Assembly (NCBI GenBank): GCA_034770075.1
Contig: CM068378.1
Span: 46,838,508 to 46,902,507 of the forward strand
Length of the DNA stretch: 64,000 bases
Direction of reading: 5' to 3'
DNA from: Aralia elata
Lineage: Eukaryota; Streptophyta; Magnoliopsida; Apiales; Araliaceae
Of the stretch, positions 56,553 to 64,000 are shown piece after piece. A program made the position numbers and the translations under genes. A model generated the notes under the pieces. That model was not told the DNA's origin. It made no database searches and worked only from the letters and a program-made list of their open reading frames with translations. Within the stretch, counting starts at the first letter, position 1. Every line of letters begins with the position of its first letter.

Positions 56553-58524
56553 CTAAATAAAATCAGTATCATCTATGAAAGCAGGATCCTCGAACTGATC
56601 CCCTGGAGTCGTCGAGCTCGGAGGACCAAAGTTCATATCAGGGATGTAGGGATGCGCTGTGGCATCAGATGAACTCGGGCCTGCATCATAACCTGCACCA
56701 TCAGGATCGTAGGTGTAAGCCTCCTCCGGGGTCCGGCCCAACCCCCGAATAAACAGCGACAACTGGTCCACCTGACGGGTCAATGTGGCAATCTGCTCAG
56801 CATGGGTAGGGGTCCGAACACAGGCAGCCCAATCGGTCATCGTAACCGAGCCTGGAACCATGTCTCCAAGAAAGAAAGTGGCCCGAGTCTGGGGACCGAT
56901 GGTACGAGGTATCCACCAAGTCCTGAAAGCCTCACTCGTACTGGGGCCTGTGGAAAGCATCCGACCATCCTCCCCGGCGAGCATGATCTCCGAGGGCTGA
57001 GAATCCAGCGGCCAGAAAGTAGTGAAAGAAAGGGAGTGCGGGATGCGGATCTCCCCAGTGACGCATCTGAATGCGCGCTCTCCCAGATACATCACCCAGC
57101 CTCCAACACTCTGCAAAGTGAGGCGACGGGTGGAAAGCTCGAACTCCGGGCCGGAAGGATGCCCGTCAGCAAACCCCACAGTCAGATGATCGGAGAGGTA
57201 GGGAATCCAGACGACGTCGGCAGCCGTGATCAACTCCAGCTGAATACGACAATGTGCAAAGCTGCCCGACACGGGGACCTCCTCCAGAGTACTGTGATGC
57301 CATCGCCGACCCCGAGGATAAGTGTCCGGGCCCAGAGTAGTGAGAGGCCTCAGACATGGCAGCCGCTCGTAAGCCCAGAACTGTGAATAGAAACAAGGCA
57401 AGGCATGAGTCACTATCAAATACAGAAAAGGATGAAAGGAAAAGAAATACAGTAAGAGAGAAGAGGAAGGGACTCACCAACAGAAAGTGGTAGAAGCCGA
57501 GCCAGGCATCAGTCTGTCCCTCCGAGCGTAGGCGCATGCCGTGGAGGAAGTAGGCAAAGGTGAATGACCCCCAGTCATAGTCACCGATGCGGTCCACGTC
57601 TCTGACCGCTCCTACGACGCTGAAATGAATGGTGGAGGAGTTGTTCCCCAGAAAACAACCCCTCATGATGGTCAGGAACAGGCGTCGTAGCAGAATGTCC
57701 CTGGTGCCCTGATCCGCGGGAATGGGCAGTGCGTACAGACCCCCAACAGCATCGACAGCCAAGGCACCAGATCGGATACTGCGGGCCTTAAAGACCCGGT
57801 CCTCAGCAGCGAAGCCCAGCAAAGCTCGAACCTCCACAGGAGTGATATCAAGATCCAAGGGGACGCGGGACCCGGTAAACTCAATGCCGATAATGTACCT
57901 CCAGTCCCATGGGGTCAACACGACCTCGCAGTCGAGGAGATGAAGAGACTGCGTCTGGTGGAAACCATCGCTCGGATAAAGCCCTCATGTAACCCCAGGG
58001 GCACTGGCGGGGGATGATAGTGAAGAAATGTCGAAAGCCCCAAGAGTCCACCATCGCCCGATAATCACTGTGCAGGGCCGCGTAAAGGGAGTAGATGTTG
58101 AACCAGTTACCCCTCGGCTGGGTAAACTCGGGTACCTGGGGCAATCACCAAGGGGTCAATCCGGATAAAAGGAGAATGGAGAAATTGAGAGTGAAATCAG
58201 AATAGAGCTGAAATATACCTCGTTAGCCACGAGAGATGCTGAAGGGTGACGACTGAGATCCCGACCCAAAAGATCGGGTATCTGCACGGAGGCGCCAGAA
58301 GAAGCCTGATGAGTAGATGGAGCCGGTGTGCTGGAGGATGGCCCCTCTGCCGCAACCTCCGGAGGGACAGCCTCCTCAACGTCCGGATGACCAGGACGAA
58401 TGACAGCCTCCGTCAAACGACGAGCCTGACGGGTCCGAGGAGGAACAGGAGCAGGTGCAGCCCTACGACGGCGAACGCCCGAAGTCCGAGAGGCGGAGGA
58501 GCTACTGGGCGCATCACGATCCAT
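56553..58524 (-). pseudogene. TatB antisense gene A: plant mobile domain (PMD) protein, three exons
   Basis: Predicted exons 58524-58219, 58135-57478 and 57380-56553, with introns of 83 and 97 bp (GAG|GTATAT ... GCCCCAG; TTG|GTGAGT ... TTCACAG). Exon 1 and 3 lengths equal those in TatA. PMD blocks: WDWRYIIGIEFTGS, RLFLTIMRGCFLG, DRIGDYDWGSFTFAYFL, FWAYERLPCLRP. The C-terminus has the helix EQIATLTRQVDQLSLFI and an acidic tail. One extra C near 57960 (GGTTTCCACCAG against GGTTTCACCAG in TatA) shifts exon 2. The TGA of TatA exon 3 is absent here, so each copy is broken at a different place. Antisense introns survive retrotransposition because genomic RNA is the other strand. Confidence 0.87.
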
Positions 58525-59143
58525 AGCTGGAATAGAACGGGCGAGAAAGAAGGTAAGTTCCCTTTTAAAATTATGTAATGAACATTCTAAATTTCTAGCC
58601 TCATCATATGATTAATGCAAAATGATGCATGTTAAAAAATTAAAAAAAAAATAAAAAAAAAAAAAAAAATCGGCAGAGTTTCCGTTTGTAAATTGAACAA
58701 CCCAGGCATAAGCAAAACGTGTTTTCCATCAATCAAAGCCTCAAACAGATTTAAATAGCATTCATATGTGTAATTACATCATGAAATTCATGTTTCTCTT
58801 GCAGAAAAGGAGTAACAATATGTGGGACCGCCTCATGAACATAAAAATAGGACTCACATAGTTGATACATAGCATGTATATATGATGGTACATTACATAG
58901 CATTGTAAAGCATACATTTTATCTCTAAACATGCAAATAGTCAAATGTATAGCAAAACATTGACGAGATTGAAAAGTGACCGGTCAAAGTGTTACCTGTA
59001 GCGTGTAGATCAATCCTACCGGAACAGTTTTTGCAGGAAAATTGAAAAATCGACGTACGAAAAGCCCTTGCGAACAAGCAAAAATCGCGAGGAATATGTG
59101 TGAGTTGGAAGTTGAAAGTGACAGATCTGGAAGCGGGACGCCG
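58525..59143 (-). other. TatB antisense 5' untranslated region
   Basis: No gene. Contains an A-rich run on the plus strand at about 58638-58669 (T-run on the transcribed strand). Matches 35048-35628 of TatA. Confidence 0.65.
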
Positions 59144-59202
59144 CTTATAAGCCCGATCTTGGCCGCAGATGTATCTGCGGCTGGCCGCAGATCCATCTGC
59201 GG
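59144..59202 (-). promoter_or_regulatory. TatB antisense promoter: paired palindromes plus TATA
   Basis: On the minus strand, CCGCAGATGGATCTGCGG (59202-59185) and CCGCAGATACATCTGCGG (59180-59163) precede TTATAAG (59150-59144). Arms are perfect. Palindrome-to-TATA distance is 12 bases, against 16 in the LTR and 12 in TatA. The gene A ATG is about 620 bases downstream. Confidence 0.7.
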
Positions 59203-59267
59203 CTGGCCTTGGTGGGCCCCACCTTGCTCCCTTGAAGCCATTTGACGTGTTGAAGTGAAAAGTTTAC

Positions 59268-60010
59268 GCGAGGGGTGACCGGCGACGATACCCGGCCCCG
59301 ACGAGACGATCGACCGGCGACGATAACCGGCGATCACGAGATGGATGTCCGGCGACGATAACCGGCTCCGACAGATAACCAACCGGCGACGATAACCGGG
59401 GGTTACGAGATGGGTGACCGGCGACGATACCCGGCCCCGACAAAACGATCGACCGGCGACGATAACCGGCGATCACGAGATGGATGTCCGGCGACGATAA
59501 CCGGCTCCGACAAGATAACCGACCGGCGACGATAACCGGGGGTTACGAGATGGGTGACCGGCGACGATACCCGGCCCCGACATGACGATCGACCGGCGAC
59601 GATAACCGGCGATCACGAGATGGATGTCCGGCGACGATAACCGGCTCCGACAGATAACCAACCGGCGACGATAACCGGGGGTTACGAGATGGGTGACCGG
59701 CGACGATACCCGGCCCCGACAAAACGATCGACCGGCGACGATAACCGGCGATCACGAGATGGATGTCCGGCGACGATAACCGGCTCCGACAAGATAACCG
59801 ACCGGCGACGATAACCGGGGGTTACGAGATGGGTGACCGGCGACGATACCCTCCGGCCCCGACATGACAATCGACCGACGACGATAACCGGCGATCACGA
59901 GATGGATGTCCGGCGACGCAAAACCAGCTCCGACAAGATACCCAACCGGCGACGATAACCGGGGGTTACGCGATGGGTGACCGGCGACGATACCCGGGCC
60001 CCCGAACGAG
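59268..60010. repeat. TatB tandem array, 70-bp units in 140-bp higher-order repeat
   Basis: Two 70-bp variants alternate: one with GATGGGTGACCGGCGACG, the other with GATGGATGTCCGGCGACG. The first recurs at about 59408, 59548, 59688, 59828 and 59972, so the period is 140 bp (last spacing 144). About 10.5 units in all. CpG-dense. The five or so minus-strand ORFs of 60-95 codons here are translated repeats. Confidence 0.95.
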
Positions 60011-60230
60011 ACGATAGATTGAAAGAGGGAACCCAAAGACTAACAAAACACGGTCAAGGGGTTGATACATTGACACTATTACGAATGTCTTGCATGCATT
60101 ACATCTTATGTTGCATCATAAGCTATATGTGTGGCATCATGTATGTACTGTCATTCTTACGCACTGTCATTCATGCATCGAGTGTCTATTCTTTATCCTG
60201 TTCATTTCATTTATCATTTCATAAACATGA
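60011..60230 (+). other. TatB spacer before polypurine tract
   Basis: No gene; AT-rich with several GCAT-containing motifs. Homologous to 33821-33966. Confidence 0.6.
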
Positions 60231-60248
60231 TAAAGAGGGGGGGGCAGC
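60231..60248 (+). other. TatB polypurine tract
   Basis: TAAAGAGGGGGGGGCAGC directly before the 3' LTR. Confidence 0.92.
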
Positions 60249-62375
60249 TGTAGACACCCAAATTTTGCGTTTCCTTCTACTAACCATGACAGGAGGGCGA
60301 AATCGTCAATTGAACCGGCTTGCGGGAGCAAAGGAGCGGGCACAAGGGCGAACGCCCGGCACCGCCGCAATGTTTTGGGCAGCCCAAGTCGACGTGACAG
60401 CAGAGCCGTCCGAAGCAGGCACTTCCGAATGAGGTGGCACGTCTCCCGGAAATTCCCGGACTGCAGAACACGAGCATGTCAGCGAAAACCGACGTTGCGG
60501 CACGGAAATCGAGGCGTGGCACGAAAATCGAGAAAGTCAAGCCCGCCAGCCGCGGATAGATCTGCGGCCAAGTGGGTGCGCCAGCACGGAAACCAGGAAA
60601 TCAGCACTACCAGCTGAGTGCGATGGGAGGCGTGCCAGCTGGCCAGCCGCAGATCCATCTGCGGCCAGCCGCAGATAGATCTGCGGCTGGCTCTGGCTAG
60701 CCTATTTAAGCCAGCTTCAGGCAGCATACAGGAGGTTCAGCAAAAATTTGAAAGAGGAAGAATTCCAGCGGAAAACAGCAGCAAAAAATCGGAAAAGCGG
60801 TGAAAAAAACACCATAATTTTGCAACAAAATAGGAGAGAAAGGAAGGAAAAAGTGAGGATTAATATCTCTTGAGTTGATTGTATCACATATACTTCTCCT
60901 TCTATTCGAATACATCAAATTCACATCCATTTGGATATCAATTGCAAGGTGAAATCTCTTTTGTTATATCAATTTCTATCATATTATTTGATTGAATTAA
61001 ATGTAGATTTCATGAAAATTATTGTGGAACAATGGATTAGGAATTATTAGAGAGGTTTCCATCGGAATAAATTTCTCCCTAATAATCCGATGATATCCAT
61101 TGGGTGAGGTTTTGCTCGTTCATAACGATATATACATTAGGTGGAATTGATCTATTTAGATTGTTAATTTTGGACCATTGTGGGGCGTTAAACAATCCGT
61201 TGTTAGTTATGTTATTGTATCTATTTTATGTTTGTGATAAATTGTGGATGTGAGCCTAGGAGCGTGACGCCATGGTCCGAATCCGATGATGGACAAATTT
61301 TGACGTATGTATTTAGGAACAATGTAATCCTTCGTTGTAAACGTGTAACCGTCGGGCCTTAAAACGACGCTAAGGCGAGAATCGGGTTTAAGGCCCCATA
61401 AATAGTGAAGTATGCGATTGTAGGCGTGTGGGTTATTTTGATAGCTTACATGCCCATGAATAACCCTCACGCATATTAATGTTTTATTTGATTGACAATA
61501 TTGAAAACTTTGATTTCAAAGCCAGACAAATGAAGATTTTCATAAAATCAATCAAACTAGGATATTAGAATCACAAGGTTAAAATTTGAGAAATGTTAAT
61601 GAATATCGATTCCTATCTAACGAGAAAGCTAAAGAAAATCGTTTTCAAACATCACGAAATTTGATTTTAGAAATAAGTAACGTTTTATTAAATCTTTGTG
61701 CATAGGGTGAAAGAGATTCTAGAAATTGCCCGATCATTTCACGAAAGCAACGTATAGATCTCGATTCCTATTTTGACGAAGGTTTAAAACTCTTGTTTTG
61801 CCAAAACGACACCTAATGAAAATCTCATAGTTTTGATAAATAAAAAATCAAATTTTTCTTATAACGAACCAAGCTTTCTCGTGTATACCGAAAAGACATT
61901 CCGAAGCGTTCTCAAATTAAAACACGATTTTCCCTAAAATCCAAATGATTCTTTCATACAAATTCATCACAACATTCACATAGGTACACACACATACACG
62001 CGCACTTACACACACACATTTCATGAATTAAAGGATAGGAAAGCATTGAGATCGCGGTAACCGTGTTTCACGGAAGTCGAGGGATGCCTAACACCTTCCC
62101 CTCACTTAAACAAGCCCCCGAACTCTATGAATCTCGATTCGCAGACCAATTAATTCGGAGTCACACATGAGCCACAGCGATTTATAAAAAACGAAAACTC
62201 GGATGAGTTGGTACATCCATTTCAAATATACCAACTGGCGACTCTGGTTAATTGGCTCATCATAAAAACGATCTTTCAAAACCCCGTCGACATCAATGCC
62301 GACCTTTTCCAAACGTCATCTAAATCAAAAGGCTAAAATTGGAAAAGACGAGAAAGCGAAAACCCGGCGTCGACA
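60249..62375 (+). repeat. TatB 3' LTR
   Basis: 2,127 bp. Differences from the 5' LTR by eye: GCAT to GCGT near the start, six changes within 8 bp near 60792-60803, GGCC to GGCT near 60697, ATGGC to ATAGC near 61442, and a 2-bp insertion near 62174. Nothing else seen. Confidence 0.97.
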
Positions 62376-62380
62376 CTCAG

Positions 62381-63939
62381 TACAATTCGAACTGCCAGAA
62401 CCTTAAGGTTCTTCAATACACAACAATACAATCCTAAAACAGTTTATCCCAACACAAGAAAACCAACTGCCTAATACAGAGAAACAAATACTCCAATACA
62501 AGGGAAGGAAACAAAACAGCAACCCAGATTTCTAAATCAAAATAAACCAACACCATACAGTATAATCCAACCAAATATATAGTATGAGCTAATTCGATTC
62601 ATTGCTAGAACCTAATCAGTTTCCCAAGGGCAATTGTTTAGTATAGTGTATAACCCAATTCAAGCACAGGGGAAAAATTTTCAAAAACTCAAACCAACAA
62701 GAAACCATCACAGTGGGTTGACAATTCCATAGCTATACCTTGGACTCGATCGATTTGCCGATTTTCTCCTTCTAACCGAAATACACAATCAAGCTGGACA
62801 TTCACAGTAAACTGGGAATCGCGACCCCCCAATTGGTTACCCCTGTTTTCCTCTCTCTGATTAAATTCTGAACCCCCCTAATTTCTTTTCTAATTTGAGT
62901 CTCACAAGCAAAGGAAAAATCGGCAGCTTTGGGGGTTGAGGGTCCAATTTATAGAGAAACTTTTGCCCTAATTATTTAGGCAATACCCGTAGTGGCTGGT
63001 CAATGACTGACGGTAAGGAGAGGGGCAACGACCGGTCGTCCCCATCAATCACCCAGCGAGCGTCGGCCGGCACCCTCGAGCCGTGCGTCTCCACCGGTCG
63101 TGTCGCCGGATTTCTGGGACCTTTTGGTCCAACCCGTGTTCGGCTCGCGTCGTTGACGCCCTCCTCTGCTCCAACCGTTGGTCACTCACGCTGTCGCCGA
63201 CTTCACCCCTTCGACCGTCCGACTTGATTGATTGGCTTCGATCGTTCCTTGCTTGGCAGTTGATTTAAGGGCTTGATTCAATTTGATTTCCTTGGATTTG
63301 GTTTTTCCCCCAAAACTGATTTTGCTTCTTTGAAACCCTTCCTCAGACGAATATGCCGGTTGTCCTTAATTAAACCAAACGGATCCAATTTCGGTTACCA
63401 AAAGAAATGGCTAAACCCGGCTTGGACAGGATTGGGCTCACACCCCCCCCCCTTAATTGGGTCGGCTAAAGAAATTGGAGAAGAATGGCCCAATCCAGAA
63501 ATAAGAGGATTTTGGGCTTAGTCGAATTTAGAAATTTGGGTCAGCCACAAATAAAATAGTAAAAGTACAAATAAAAATAAAAGAGATGGCCCAAATGAAT
63601 TATAAGCCTTATGCCCCTATCATTTTAATTAAATAACTAATTCAATTAATTAATTATCTAAAATGTTTATTTTAACCATAATTTTTAATCGAATTATTTA
63701 ATTTGAAAATGATAAAATCATTTATTTACTATCCTTAATTTATTGCCAATCAATTGTTAGGGTTAACTTATTAATTTATTCAAATTATTAATGAGCCCCT
63801 TTAAGGCAGAGAAATTTATGGGACCATGTATTAAATAATGATACCTACACGGATCCAAATAAATTCGTAAAATTATATAAAATAAATTTTATTTATTAAA
63901 ATAAATTCGATACAATGTACAAATTTCCTGGACATTACA
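62381..63939 (-). repeat. Tek3 3' LTR, right part
   Basis: Continues from 44510 after TatB. On the minus strand the LTR starts TGTAATGTCCAGG at 63939. TATA-like CTCTATAAATTGG lies at about 62944-62956 and a possible splice donor CCAAG|GTATAG at 62739/62738. A GC-richer stretch at 63000-63230 has open frames without domain signs. A run of C lies near 63443-63452. Confidence 0.87.
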
Positions 63940-64000
63940 TCCTCTCCCCTCCCTCAACCCCCTTATAAAAAATTCTGTCCTCCGGAATTTCGATCTACGG
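63940..64000 (-). other. Tek3 polypurine tract and 3' internal end
   Basis: On the minus strand GGGAGGGGAGAGGA abuts the LTR, preceded by TTATAAGGGGG and AATTCCGGAGGACAG, the same layout as the Tek1 and Tek2 ends (GAATTC...TTATAAGG). The body of Tek3 lies to the right of the window. Confidence 0.88.

Larger units (their letters stand above)
44516..62375 (+). mobile_element. TatB: complete Tat/Ogre-type Ty3/gypsy retrotransposon, 17,860 bp
   Basis: Perfect 5-bp duplication CTCAG (44511-44515 and 62376-62380), LTRs of 2,125 and 2,127 bp, Arg-type primer site and polypurine tract. Sense order: gag, zinc finger, protease, G-patch, intron, RT, RNase H, second RNase H, integrase. Antisense genes B and A, an antisense promoter and a 70/140-bp array lie between integrase and the 3' LTR. 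The length, the second RNase H and the antisense genes are features of the Tat/Ogre lineage. By eye the LTRs differ by about nine substitutions (six in one 8-bp patch) and one 2-bp indel, so insertion is recent. Confidence 0.97.

Noticed and set aside
59264..60036. Five overlapping minus-strand ORFs with GYRRRS-type repeats
   Set aside because: They are translations of the 70/140-bp array in whichever frame lacks stops.
63003..63521. GC-richer ORFs near the right end
   Set aside because: They fall between the promoter and LTR start of Tek3, with no domain; they are part of the LTR.

Overview
The window is plant nuclear DNA, almost certainly from an angiosperm with a large, repeat-rich genome. 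I found no host gene, rRNA or tRNA. Nearly every base belongs to LTR retrotransposons: long-LTR Ty1/copia elements with an initiator-Met-tRNA primer site, Ty3/gypsy chromoviruses with a chromodomain at the integrase C-terminus (Tekay/Del type), and Ty3/gypsy Tat/Ogre-type elements with two RNase H domains and antisense extra genes. I name the copies Tek1(+), Tek2(-), Tek3(-), Cop1(-), Cop2(+), Cop3(-), TatA(-), TatB(+), a solo LTR and a partial LTR called X. Lineage names rest on domain order and motifs, not on a search.

Layout, left part. Tek1 (1-381 and 9129-14581) is a decayed chromovirus on the plus strand. Cop1 (382-9128) sits inside its reverse transcriptase with a GAAT(A/G) target duplication. 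Tek1 in turn lies in the 3' LTR of Tek2 (14582-22483, minus strand), which keeps integrase, RT, protease, a gag remnant, an unusual coiled-coil leader ORF and part of its 5' LTR.

Middle part. Cop2 (from 22484) is inserted in the Tek2 5' LTR. It has a good LTR, primer site, gag and most of pol. It is cut by a 1.8-kb solo LTR (28238-30035, duplication GCTAT) and then by LTR X (30671). X is cut by TatA (31739-37923), TatA by Cop3 (37924-41907), Cop3 by the Tek3 LTR (41908-44515 and 62381-63939), and Tek3 by TatB (44516-62375). This is a seven-layer nest; the missing halves of the outer elements must lie beyond 64000.

Right part. TatB is a complete 17,860-bp element with a perfect CTCAG duplication and LTRs differing at only about nine positions plus one small indel. 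On its sense strand it carries gag, zinc finger, protease, G-patch, a 168-bp intron, RT, RNase H, a second RNase H and integrase, with a few breaks. Between pol and the 3' LTR it carries two antisense genes. One is a three-exon plant mobile domain (PMD) gene whose exon structure is preserved in TatA; the other is a more decayed PMD/DUF7745-like gene.

Most interesting system. In both Tat copies a TATA box preceded by an 18-bp palindrome (CCGCAGATNNATCTGCGG) stands upstream of the antisense PMD gene. In TatB the same palindrome-then-TATA arrangement recurs in the LTR promoter. A GC- and CpG-rich 70-bp tandem array lies beyond the antisense promoter. The Tat element therefore looks like two opposed transcription units with related promoters, one making the retrotransposition proteins and one making host-like PMD proteins, whose Arabidopsis relatives act in transposon silencing. 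That functional link is inference.
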